This document shows positions 41,066 to 48,635 of a stretch of 64,000 nt of DNA, piece after piece. This stretch comes from Ruminococcaceae bacterium UBA4871 (GTDB taxonomy: Bacteria; Bacillota; Clostridia; Oscillospirales; Acutalibacteraceae). The notes under the pieces are model-generated. The model made no database searches. It was not told the DNA's origin and was given only the letters and a program-made list of their open reading frames with translations. The stretch spans positions 21,424-85,423 of the forward strand of contig DHDR01000022.1 in assembly GCA_002399445.1 (NCBI GenBank). Reading direction: 5' to 3'. The translations under genes and the position numbers were made by a program. Every line of letters starts with the position of its first letter. Position 1 is the stretch's first letter.

Positions 41066-42360
41066 CCTATGAAGAAGCGTTAAAGCAGATTCATGCTCTG
41101 CATCGGTTTAAAAAAGTTCCCGGGCTTGTTCATTTGCACAATCTGCTCCATGCACTGGGCGACCCACAGGAGAAACTGCCCTGTGTGCATGTCGCCGGCA
41201 CCAATGGTAAAGGATCGACCAGCACGATGATTGCTTCCATGCTGCGTAAATCCCGTTACCGTACCGGGCTGTTTGTTTCCCCGTTTGTTACGGACTTTTG
41301 TGAGCGGATTCAGCTGAACAACCGGCCAATTCCGCACCGTGAATTCGCACAGGCGGCAGAAGATGTTTTGCCGCTGATTCTTGAAATGGAGAGCAGGGGG
41401 GAAGAACTTTCTGAATTTGAGGCGATCACGGCGATTGCGTTTTACTGGTTTGCCCAACAGAACTGCGATGTTGTGGTTTTGGAAGTGGGCCTTGGCGGCA
41501 GACTGGATGCCACCAATGTGATTCGAAATCCTTTGTGTTCGGTCATTACGCATATTTCCTATGACCATACAGAAATCTTAGGAAATACTCTGACGGAAAT
41601 TGCGGGAGAAAAGTGTGGCATCCTCAAAGAAGGGTGTGAAGCAGTGTGCGCGCCGGGGCAGGACCCGGAGGCACTTGCGGTTATCCGCCGTACAGCAAAT
41701 GAACGCCATTGTCCTCTTACAGAGGCAGATCCTCATTTACTGCATGTGATGGATGAAACCCTTGCCGGAACCCGAATGGGCTATCGAGATATGCTGCTGG
41801 AAATGGACCTGCTGGGGGATTATCAGGTTACAAATGCGATTACGGCACTGACCTGTATGGAAGTGCTGCGCAGAAAAATAGGAATGGACCGGATTACAGA
41901 CCATTCTTATGTATCCGGGCTGGCGGCAGTACGTATGCCGGCACGCTTTGAGGTGCTCAGCAAGCGGCCGTTTGTGATAGCGGACGGTGCTCATAATCCG
42001 GATGGCGCACGTGTATTGGCAGAGAGTCTGAAACGCTATCTGCCGAAGAAACATTTGGTGGCTCTGACCGGTATGTGCGCGGACAAAGATGTACAGCATT
42101 ATGTGCATACGCTGGCACCGCTTTTTGCAGAAGCTGTGGTGCTGCCGCTTGAGAATCCGCGAAGCATGGAACCGGAAAAGCTTTCGGCTTTGTGGCAGCA
42201 GAATGGTGTTACCTCTTATCTCGGCGAATATCCGGGACAGGCACTTTCTCTGGCTGTGCAGCTTGCCGGAAAAGACGGCGCAGTGATTATTTGCGGTTCT
42301 TTGTATCTTGCGGGTGAGCTGCGTCCAGTTGCTTTGGATATTCTTCCGCTGCTCCGTTGA
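41062..42360 (+). CDS. folC: Folylpolyglutamate synthase / dihydrofolate synthase
   Basis: Adds glutamate to dihydropteroate and folates using ATP. The 432-aa Mur-ligase-like enzyme has P-loop GTNGKGSTS near 46-54, the folate-loop SPFVTDFCERIQ, VVLEVGLGGRLDATNV with the metal Glu, HISYDHTEILG, and FVIADGAHNPDGA at the start of the C-terminal domain. It is translationally coupled to valS by a 4-nt overlap, a common clostridial arrangement. A strong terminator follows. Confidence 0.96.
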   Translation: MTYEEALKQIHALHRFKKVPGLVHLHNLLHALGDPQEKLPCVHVAGTNGKGSTSTMIASMLRKSRYRTGLFVSPFVTDFCERIQLNNRPIPHREFAQAAEDVLPLILEMESRGEELSEFEAITAIAFYWFAQQNCDVVVLEVGLGGRLDATNVIRNPLCSVITHISYDHTEILGNTLTEIAGEKCGILKEGCEAVCAPGQDPEALAVIRRTANERHCPLTEADPHLLHVMDETLAGTRMGYRDMLLEMDLLGDYQVTNAITALTCMEVLRRKIGMDRITDHSYVSGLAAVRMPARFEVLSKRPFVIADGAHNPDGARVLAESLKRYLPKKHLVALTGMCADKDVQHYVHTLAPLFAEAVVLPLENPRSMEPEKLSALWQQNGVTSYLGEYPGQALSLAVQLAGKDGAVIICGSLYLAGELRPVALDILPLLR

Positions 42361-42412
42361 GGGATAAGACGTGTCAAATTTGGACGGTCATTTACCTGCT
42401 AATCATTTTGAA

Positions 42413-42449
42413 GCTGGTACTCTGCTTTTAGCGGAGTACCGGCTTTTTT
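42413..42449 (+). terminator. Terminator of the valS-folC operon
   Basis: A 13-bp stem with G-U pairs (42413-42425 with 42431-42443), a TTTTA loop, then TTTTTT. Confidence 0.85.
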
Positions 42450-42469
42450 GCAAAATTTTTTAATTTCTC

Positions 42470-42498
42470 TTGACAAAACTCAATAGCCAGTGTATTAT
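42470..42498 (+). promoter_or_regulatory. sigma-A promoter of the ABC exporter operon
   Basis: TTGACA (42470-42475), a 17-nt spacer and TATTAT (42493-42498). Confidence 0.8.
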
Positions 42499-42525
42499 TG
42501 TATTACGCTACTAGTACAATAATAC
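42492..42525. promoter_or_regulatory. Operator-like inverted repeat over the -10 box and start site
   Basis: GTATTATTGTA (42492-42502) and TACAATAATAC (42515-42525) are perfect 11-bp arms 12 nt apart. The left arm covers the -10 box. The arrangement fits a dimeric repressor such as a YtrA-type GntR protein, which often controls this class of ABC transporter. No such regulator is adjacent. Confidence 0.7.
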
Positions 42526-42560
42526 ATAAAATACAATATGATAAAGTGAGGAGAGAAATT

Positions 42561-43484
42561 ATGGGGGAAGCAGTTATCCAAACCATGAATTTGACAAAGG
42601 TCTACAAAAAATTCACCGCCGTTTCAGACCTAAGTATTTCAGTAAACCAAGGCGACATTTATGCACTTGTTGGCCAAAATGGTGCCGGTAAAACGACGCT
42701 GCTTAAAATGATATGCGGATTGACACCGACAACTTCCGGTAAACTGATGCTGTTTGGAAACGCATCGGCAAGTGAGTTGAACCAAGCTCGTACACACATG
42801 GGAACCATGATTGAAACACCGGGATTTTATCCTTATCTTTCGGCAAAAGACAATCTGGAGTATTATCGCATTCAGCGCGGGGGAAAGGATCAAAAGGCAG
42901 TGGATCATGCACTGGAATTTGTGGGCCTTGCGGACACTGGAAATAAAAAATTCCGCAGCTTTTCACTGGGAATGAAACAGCGCCTTGGGCTGGCACTGGC
43001 AGTGATGGATCATCCGGATATACTGATTCTGGATGAACCAATCAATGGTTTGGACCCAATGGGCATCAAAGAATTCAGAGAAATTATTCTCAGGCTGAAT
43101 CAGGAGAATCAAACGACAATTCTTATTTCCAGCCATATCCTTGGTGAGCTTTCTCAAATTGCCACCACTTATGGTTTTATCAGCAAAGGGAAACTGGTCG
43201 AGCATATTTCCGCAGAAGATCTGAAAGAAAAATGCAGGAATTTTCTGGAAATTGACACAGATGATGCGCAGAAAGCCGCGCAGGTGTTAAAAGAACAGTT
43301 CTCTATTTCCAATCTTGAGGTGGTGGACCGGTACACACTGCATGTTGGAGAGCAGATGGACGAATCCGGTCAGTTTGTAAAAGCTTTGGTGGAAAATGGA
43401 ATTTTGGTTTCACAGGTTTACCGTTCCGGAATCAATCTGGAGGAATATTTTGTTAGTCTGATGGGAGGAAAAGAGAATGCTTAA
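42561..43484 (+). CDS. ABC transporter ATP-binding protein (BcrA/lantibiotic-export type)
   Basis: A 307-aa ATPase. Walker A GQNGAGKTT lies near 39-47, the signature FSLGMKQRLGLAL near 137, and Walker B ILILDEPINGLDP near 158. A C-terminal extension of about 90 residues is typical of the BcrA/CcmA-like group that pairs with ABC-2 permeases in bacitracin or lantibiotic resistance. The ATG at 42561 has GTGAGGAGA upstream; earlier in-frame codons overlap the promoter. It overlaps the permease gene by 8 nt. Confidence 0.92.
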   Translation: MGEAVIQTMNLTKVYKKFTAVSDLSISVNQGDIYALVGQNGAGKTTLLKMICGLTPTTSGKLMLFGNASASELNQARTHMGTMIETPGFYPYLSAKDNLEYYRIQRGGKDQKAVDHALEFVGLADTGNKKFRSFSLGMKQRLGLALAVMDHPDILILDEPINGLDPMGIKEFREIILRLNQENQTTILISSHILGELSQIATTYGFISKGKLVEHISAEDLKEKCRNFLEIDTDDAQKAAQVLKEQFSISNLEVVDRYTLHVGEQMDESGQFVKALVENGILVSQVYRSGINLEEYFVSLMGGKENA

Positions 43485-44202
43485 ACTCATTCATGCAGAT
43501 TTGTATAAAGTTTTTCATCGCGCCTATTTTTATGTTTTATCACTGATTGTGTTGGGACTCTCATTGGTCCTGATTTTTGGGCTGCATAATTCTTCTGCTC
43601 CCTTTAACAGTGCCAGCAGCGCGATTCAGCTTGCAACTGAATGTATTACCTATCCCATTTTGCTTCTTCCGTGTTTAACAGACATTGTCATGCATGAGGA
43701 ATATCGGGAGCATATGGTGAAAAATACGCTTTCCTATGGCACCAACCGCTTCCTCTTATACAGTGCAAAAGTACTCACTTCTGTTATCCTCGGTGTCATC
43801 ATGATGGCTGTAGCCCTTATTGTTTATTGCGGCAGCGCATCGCTGATTTTACAGCATGATGCAAAGTTTACACCGTTGCTCTTTCGTGAGTTTTTTGCCC
43901 GCTTGGCAGCAGCCTGTGTGGTCTATATTGCCTGTCTTGCTATGGCAGCTTTCTTCAGTACATTGTTTAGTAACAATGCCCTTTGGATTTTCCTGTTTTA
44001 CGTTGCATTTTATATGTCCGATTTGCTGTTAAAGCTGTTCCGCCTTTCCGGTGGGATTGACTACCTTTTGAAAATACAAGTCACCAATATCATAAAGAAT
44101 CCAGTTAGTCAGCTAACTACGCCGATTGCCATTTCGCTTGTAACGCTGGCTGTTTTCTTTGTGGCCGGTGCTGTGCTTTTTCGCCGGAAAGATGTCTGCT
44201 GA
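43477..44202 (+). CDS. ABC-2 type permease of the BcrA-like exporter
   Basis: A 241-aa membrane protein with about six TM segments, starting MLKLIHADLYKVFHR, the usual N terminus of this permease group. DIVMHEEYREHMVKNTLSYG is the conserved cytoplasmic loop thought to contact the ATPase. It overlaps the ATP-binding gene, so the two form the exporter. The substrate is unknown; peptide antibiotics are the usual targets for this group. Confidence 0.88.
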   Translation: MLKLIHADLYKVFHRAYFYVLSLIVLGLSLVLIFGLHNSSAPFNSASSAIQLATECITYPILLLPCLTDIVMHEEYREHMVKNTLSYGTNRFLLYSAKVLTSVILGVIMMAVALIVYCGSASLILQHDAKFTPLLFREFFARLAAACVVYIACLAMAAFFSTLFSNNALWIFLFYVAFYMSDLLLKLFRLSGGIDYLLKIQVTNIIKNPVSQLTTPIAISLVTLAVFFVAGAVLFRRKDVC

Positions 44203-44213
44203 TTCAAAGGTAC

Positions 44214-44247
44214 AAAAAAGGTCCTCCAGTTGGAGGACCTTTTTTAT
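44214..44247. terminator. Bidirectional terminator after the exporter operon and the 37-aa gene
   Basis: AAAAAGGTCCTCCA pairs with TGGAGGACCTTTTT around a short loop; T-runs exist in both directions. Confidence 0.88.
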
Positions 44248-44270
44248 TATTTATATAAGATCATTTCTGT

Positions 44271-44384
44271 TTAAATTAAATTCAATTTCATAGCAATGCC
44301 CAAAAACAGCATTACCAACGCCGCTGTCAATATGATGGTTCGTATCAATCGGTCCCGATTGGTATCTTGGTTTTGAGAAGTCAT
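44271..44384 (-). CDS. Small single-membrane-span protein (37 aa)
   Basis: Not recognised. The 37-aa product begins MTSQNQDTNRDRLIRT, hydrophilic and ending in basic residues, then one membrane segment (IILTAALVMLFLGIA, about 17-32), then MKLNLI. By the positive-inside rule the N terminus should stay in the cytoplasm. AAGGGG lies 9 nt before the ATG at 44384. An extended -10 promoter lies 30 nt upstream and the bidirectional terminator at 44214-44247 follows, so it looks like a genuine monocistronic gene. Confidence 0.7.
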   Translation of the reverse strand: MTSQNQDTNRDRLIRTIILTAALVMLFLGIAMKLNLI

Positions 44385-44414
44385 TCGTAAGATCCCCTTG
44401 CTACTATTTTCGTT

Positions 44415-44443
44415 ATTATATCATATATAACTGTTTCAAGCAA
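44415..44443 (-). promoter_or_regulatory. Extended -10 promoter of the 37-aa gene
   Basis: On the minus strand, TTGCTT (44443-44438), a 17-nt spacer and TATAAT (44420-44415), preceded by TGA (TGnTATAAT). Confidence 0.72.
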
Positions 44444-44451
44444 GAAAAAAC

Positions 44452-44480
44452 TTGTCCTTTCTGTGCAAAAGCGGTATGAT
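44452..44480 (+). promoter_or_regulatory. sigma-A promoter of the sirtuin gene
   Basis: TTGTCC (44452-44457), a 17-nt spacer and TATGAT (44475-44480), back to back with the promoter of the 37-aa gene. Confidence 0.7.
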
Positions 44481-44503
44481 GAAAGGGAAAGAAGGGATTT
44501 TAT

Positions 44504-45223
44504 ATGGAGAAAATAGAACAGCTTCAGCAAATGTTAGACCAAAGCAGGCATGTGGTCTTTTTTGGCGGGGCTGGTGTTTCGACAGAAAGTGGAATTCCGG
44601 ATTTCCGCAGCACAGACGGCCTGTATCATCAGAAATATCCGTATCCGCCGGAAACCATGCTGAGTCATACATTTTACCGGCAGCATCCGGAAGAGTTTTT
44701 TACTTTCTATCGGGACAAAATGCTGTACCCAAATGCAAAACCAAATGCAGCACACAAAAAGTTAGCAGAACTTGAGCAGGCAGGAAAGCTGACTGCAGTT
44801 GTCACGCAGAACATTGACGGCCTGCATCAGGCGGCTGGCAGCAAAAAGGTTTTTGAGCTGCATGGCAGTGTATTACGTAACTACTGTGAGAGCTGCCGGA
44901 AGTTTTATCCGCTGGAAGCGATTTTGCACAGCAGCGGTATTCCGCGTTGTTCCTGCGGCGGAATTATTAAGCCGGATGTTGTACTGTATGAAGAAGGGCT
45001 TGACCAAAATGTTATGGAGGGTGCCGTGCAGGCAATTGCCGCTGCGGATATGCTTATCATTGCGGGGACTTCGCTGGTCGTTTATCCAGCAGCAGGGCTT
45101 ATCCGATACTACAGAGGAAATCGGCTGGTTCTTATTAATCAATCCTCGACTTCCGCAGATTCTGCTGCAGCGTTGGTGCTGCATGAAGCGGTGGGCAAAG
45201 TGCTTTCTCAATTGCATGTTTAA
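44504..45223 (+). CDS. cobB: NAD-dependent protein deacylase (sirtuin)
   Basis: Removes acyl groups from lysine using NAD. The 239-aa Sir2 fold has GAGVSTESGIPDFRS near 23-37, TQNIDGLHQAAG near 103, the catalytic His in FELHGS, and four zinc cysteines in CESC and CSC. GGIIKPDVVLYEEGL and IIAGTSLVVYPAAGL are also family motifs. GAAGGG precedes the ATG. Desuccinylase versus deacetylase preference is not decided: the Tyr and Arg of SirT5-type enzymes are not clearly present. Confidence 0.94.
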   Translation: MEKIEQLQQMLDQSRHVVFFGGAGVSTESGIPDFRSTDGLYHQKYPYPPETMLSHTFYRQHPEEFFTFYRDKMLYPNAKPNAAHKKLAELEQAGKLTAVVTQNIDGLHQAAGSKKVFELHGSVLRNYCESCRKFYPLEAILHSSGIPRCSCGGIIKPDVVLYEEGLDQNVMEGAVQAIAAADMLIIAGTSLVVYPAAGLIRYYRGNRLVLINQSSTSADSAAALVLHEAVGKVLSQLHV

Positions 45224-45268
45224 AAATAAAAACTGCTCTGTATGTGTTCGAGTGACACAGCAGGGCAG
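45222..45268 (-). terminator. Terminator of the DUF1540 gene
   Basis: On the minus strand, CTGCCCTG (45268-45261) and TGTGT pair with ACACA and CAGAGCAG, followed by TTTTTATTTTT. It may also end the convergent sirtuin transcript. Confidence 0.65.
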
Positions 45269-45282
45269 CCTCTTGTATTCTC

Positions 45283-45612
45283 TTATTTCATTTTAAACGT
45301 TCGGCACTGCGTGTCGGATTGAGTGGAAGCATTTCCACCGGCAGAACCACTTACTTCGATGCTTTCGGCATTGCAGTTGCCTGCTTCATTATAGACGCAG
45401 TTTTCTGCCTCACAGCGAATATCCAGATGCTGGTTCGGAATGGAACATCCTTGGCTGTTTTCCGCGGTTCCATTTTCTCGCTGTTCAAAACTGGAGCAGG
45501 CAGTCTGTTCCTGTCCACAAGCGGATTTGCCGCAGACATCAATGTCAGGACGGCAGCAGCAGTTGTTACTGTTATTTGCGCAGTCACATACGGAACACTG
45601 TAGTTTTGTCAT
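45283..45612 (-). CDS. DUF1540 cysteine-rich protein
   Basis: A 109-aa protein with two DUF1540 repeats, probably metal-binding. Repeat 1: CSVCDCANNSNNCCC and on to a late CSSF. Repeat 2: CEAENCVYNEAGNC and on to CRTF. The conserved pattern is C-x3-C-x2-N-x4-C, with a terminal C-x-x-F. Function unknown; common in Clostridia. I start at 45612 because AGAGGTG lies 9 nt upstream; an earlier in-frame ATG at 45657 has no site. It lies tail to tail with the sirtuin gene. Confidence 0.85.
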   Translation of the reverse strand: MTKLQCSVCDCANNSNNCCCRPDIDVCGKSACGQEQTACSSFEQRENGTAENSQGCSIPNQHLDIRCEAENCVYNEAGNCNAESIEVSGSAGGNASTQSDTQCRTFKMK

Positions 45613-45670
45613 CTTGTTATACACCTCTTTTTTCTTGGGTATAACATTAGCCTGCACCGAAACCTGCAGA

Positions 45671-46873
45671 TTATGTGCAGTGCCTTTTCAGCAAAACAGA
45701 CCAGATCTTTCCAGCTAATTCGTATTTGCTTAACTTTGGAAGCTGCTCTGTACTTTCCTCTGTAATCAGCGTGATCACATTGGTGTCTGTACCGAAACCG
45801 GCGCCTGCCACTTTCAGGTTGTTTGCTGCAATTAAATCTGCGTGTTTCTTTTTTAACTTTTTTCTTGAATTTGGCAGCAAATCACGTGTTTCCATAGAAA
45901 AGCCACAGATTACTTGCCCGGGCCGTTTATGGTTACCGACAAACTGCAGAATATCTTTCGTTTCCGTAAGCGGAATGGAGGGGAGCGCACCAGCTCCCTT
46001 TTTAATTTTGTCCGTTGCTGTTTCTGCCGGCTTATAATCCGCAACGGCTGCGGCAAAAGCAAACAGGTCCTGCTGTGGTGCAGCTGTGGTGACAGCCTGA
46101 AACATTTCCTCTGCAGAGTGTACCCTTACAGCCTTGACAAATGGAGGCACAGTAAGTGCAGTCGGACCGGTGACCAGTGTAACGTCTGCACCGCGGCGGG
46201 AAGCATTCTGTGCCAGTGCATAGCCCATTTTTCCGGTGGAACGGTTGGTTAGATAGCGTACTGGGTCCAAGGCTTCCTGTGTTGGCCCTGCGGTCACCAG
46301 AACGTGCAGACCATCCATATCTTTTGGTTCGGCCAGCTGCTGCAGGACATATTGAATCAGAACGGACGGTTCCGGAAATTTGCCGGCACCGGTGTCACCG
46401 CATGCAAGCCGCCCGCATGCCGGTTCGATAACCGTCCAGCCATAATGGCGGAGCTTAGAAAGATTATCCTGTGTCACGGGGTTTTCATACATTCCGGTGT
46501 TCATGGCGGGAGCAATCATTTTGGGACAGTGGCAGGCAAGTACAGTGGTCGTCAGCATATCGTCGGCCAGTCCGTTTGCAAGTTTGGCAATGATGTTGGC
46601 CGTGGCGGGAGCGATGAGTACAAGGTCTGCCTGTTTCGCAAGCGCAACATGTTCAATGCTGTATTGAAAATTGCGGTCGAAGGTATTCACGATACACTTT
46701 TGTCCGGTGACGCCTTCAAATGTGATGGGTGTCACAAATTGTTCACCGTTTTTGGTCAAAATTGTGTGTACAGAAGCACCGTGCTGTGTCAGTTTGCTGG
46801 CAAGCGCTGCAGCTTTATAAGCAGCGATGCTGCCGGTAACACCGAGAAGAATGGTCTTATTCTGTAAAAGCAT
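45671..46873 (-). CDS. coaBC: Bifunctional phosphopantothenoylcysteine decarboxylase / synthetase CoaBC
   Basis: Two steps of CoA synthesis: the CoaB half joins 4'-phosphopantothenate to Cys and the CoaC half decarboxylates the product. CoaC (about 1-180) begins LLGVTGSIAAYKAA, has the catalytic His in SIEHVALAKQAD and the PAMNTGMYENP loop. CoaB (about 188-400) begins VLVTAGPTQEALDPVRYLTN and has the KIKKG lysines. 400 aa, full length. I start at 46873, preceded by AAGAGGGC. It is divergent from panT and close to coaX. Confidence 0.95.
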   Translation of the reverse strand: MLLQNKTILLGVTGSIAAYKAAALASKLTQHGASVHTILTKNGEQFVTPITFEGVTGQKCIVNTFDRNFQYSIEHVALAKQADLVLIAPATANIIAKLANGLADDMLTTTVLACHCPKMIAPAMNTGMYENPVTQDNLSKLRHYGWTVIEPACGRLACGDTGAGKFPEPSVLIQYVLQQLAEPKDMDGLHVLVTAGPTQEALDPVRYLTNRSTGKMGYALAQNASRRGADVTLVTGPTALTVPPFVKAVRVHSAEEMFQAVTTAAPQQDLFAFAAAVADYKPAETATDKIKKGAGALPSIPLTETKDILQFVGNHKRPGQVICGFSMETRDLLPNSRKKLKKKHADLIAANNLKVAGAGFGTDTNVITLITEESTEQLPKLSKYELAGKIWSVLLKRHCT

Positions 46874-46985
46874 TTTATGCCCTCTTTTCAAACAAGGTAA
46901 GAACTATTGCATGACAAAATTATAACACAGAAAAAGACCAACTGTATCAAAATAGCAAAAAGTATTTTCTTTTTTCATCAATTCT

Positions 46986-46993
46986 GGTATAAT
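46986..46993 (+). promoter_or_regulatory. Extended -10 promoter of the panT-coaX unit
   Basis: TGGTATAAT at 46985-46993 is a perfect extended -10; the -35 region (TTTTCT at 46965-46970) is poor. Confidence 0.55.
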
Positions 46994-47053
46994 AAATTCG
47001 TTTTATAAATTGCGCTGCATCTTACAAAAGAGCGGCAGCAGGAGGAGTTTCAA

Positions 47054-47722
47054 TTGAAAAAGAGTGCAAAATATTATCGGTTTACCCTGATGGCTTTATT
47101 TGCGGCCATCACGCTCATCATGGGATTTACCCCATTGGGATTTATTCCACTTCCCTTTATTAAATTGACGATTATTCACATACCGGTCATTTTGGGTTCG
47201 ATTTTATTAGGGCCGCAGTATGGAGCCATATTGGGTGCTTTGTTTGGGCTGACTAGTTTGATTAACAATACGGTGGTGCCTGCAGTCACATCTTTTACCT
47301 TTTCACCGTTTATCCCGCTTCCGGGAACCACGCATGGAACACCAGTCGCGCTGCTGATTTGTTTTCTGCCGCGGATTCTGGTCGGGATTTTTCCCTATTA
47401 TGTTTTTCAGGGGATGAATAAACTATTAAAGGGCAGGGATAAGCAGATTGGCGCTTTGGCAGTGAGCGGTGTTGCCGGTGCCCTGACAAACACGGCTTTT
47501 GTGATGGGCCTGATTTATTTTCTGTTTCGGGATGCCTATGCTGCGGCGAAGGGGATTGCACCGGATGCAGTTCCCGCAATTATCATGGGAATTGTCAGTT
47601 TTAACGGCGTTATCGAGGCCATAGCCGCAGGAATCATTGTTGCCGCTGTTGGAAAAGTTCTGCTGCAATTTGTTCAGACGGGTAAGAAAAGCAAAGGGGG
47701 AAAAGCTGCTCCGGAAAAATGA
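47054..47722 (+). CDS. panT: ECF transporter S component, probably pantothenate (PanT)
   Basis: A 222-aa membrane protein with about six TM segments. ECF S components bind the vitamin and join a shared EcfAAT module, which is not in this window. Visible are FAAITLIMGFTPLGFIPLPF, GSILLGPQYGAILGALFG with the AxxxA-like coupling helix, and PRILVG. Its place between coaBC (divergent) and coaX (downstream) points to pantothenate. The assignment rests on this context and general PanT likeness. The TTG at 47054 has AGGAGGA upstream. Confidence 0.8.
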   Translation: MKKSAKYYRFTLMALFAAITLIMGFTPLGFIPLPFIKLTIIHIPVILGSILLGPQYGAILGALFGLTSLINNTVVPAVTSFTFSPFIPLPGTTHGTPVALLICFLPRILVGIFPYYVFQGMNKLLKGRDKQIGALAVSGVAGALTNTAFVMGLIYFLFRDAYAAAKGIAPDAVPAIIMGIVSFNGVIEAIAAGIIVAAVGKVLLQFVQTGKKSKGGKAAPEK

Positions 47723-47794
47723 CGGTATGTATTCAGTACATAGCAGTGATTTGTCTCTGCATGCATTTTTTTATCAGAAGAAAGGCGGTAAACT

Positions 47795-48580
47795 ATGATT
47801 CTTGCAATTGATGTGGGAAATACCAATATTGTGATGGGTTGTCTGGATAGTCGGAATACTTATTTTACAGCTCGACTGTCAACAGATGTCAAAAAGACAA
47901 GTGACGAATATGCTTTAATGATTCGCAACCTGTTCCATTTGCATGAGATTGACCGGCATGGGGTGGAGGGTGCTATTATTTCATCGGTAGTACCGGCACT
48001 TTCTATCCCTCTGCAGGAGGCCATACGGCTGGTTACAGGTAAAACAGCATTGCTGGTGGGTTCCGGTTTAAAAACCGGCTTAAATCTTCAGATGGATGAC
48101 CCGGCTACAGTGGGTGCGGATTTGGTTGTGGATTCTGTAGCTGCCAGTGAGAGGTATCCAAAACCAATTTTTATTTTTGATTTGGGAACTGCGACTACAC
48201 TTTCAGTTGTTGATCCGAAAGGCAATTATATTGGCGGTATGATTATCCCCGGACCGGTTGTTGCTATGAATGCTCTTTCAACGCAGGCCAGCCAGCTTTC
48301 CCACATTGACTTGGAAACGCCGGCAAAGATTATCGGAAAGAACACGAAGGACTGCATGCGTTCCGGCGCGGTATATGGACATGCTGCCCTGATTGACGGT
48401 GTCATTGACCGCGCGGAGGAAGAATTGGGGTATAAGGCGGCAACTGTGGTTGCAACCGGCGGGATTGCACCGACGATTATTGCGCAGTGCAAGCATAAAA
48501 TTCTTTTAGACTGTAATCTGATGCTGCGGGGTCTGCTAATCCTTTATCATAAAAATGCAAAGAATGAAAAATCCAAATAA
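47795..48580 (+). CDS. coaX: Type III pantothenate kinase CoaX
   Basis: Phosphorylates pantothenate, the first CoA step. The 261-aa ASKHA-fold enzyme has phosphate motif 1 LAIDVGNTNIVMG, the adenosine/PTS elements IISSVVPAL, GADLVVDSVAA with a catalytic Asp, and IFDLGTATT. GGMIIPG and ATGGIAPTI are also typical. Type III kinases are not inhibited by CoA. It follows panT by 72 nt with AAAGGCGG before the ATG, linking uptake and phosphorylation. Confidence 0.96.
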   Translation: MILAIDVGNTNIVMGCLDSRNTYFTARLSTDVKKTSDEYALMIRNLFHLHEIDRHGVEGAIISSVVPALSIPLQEAIRLVTGKTALLVGSGLKTGLNLQMDDPATVGADLVVDSVAASERYPKPIFIFDLGTATTLSVVDPKGNYIGGMIIPGPVVAMNALSTQASQLSHIDLETPAKIIGKNTKDCMRSGAVYGHAALIDGVIDRAEEELGYKAATVVATGGIAPTIIAQCKHKILLDCNLMLRGLLILYHKNAKNEKSK

Positions 48581-48627
48581 AAAATATCCATTGACTAGAC
48601 ATCCTAATCAATGGATATTTTTTATTT
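48579..48627. terminator. Bidirectional terminator between coaX and the bceB-like gene
   Basis: A 16-bp perfect stem (48579-48594 with 48608-48623) with A and T tails on both sides. Confidence 0.88.
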
Positions 48628-48635
48628 GCTTTCTA

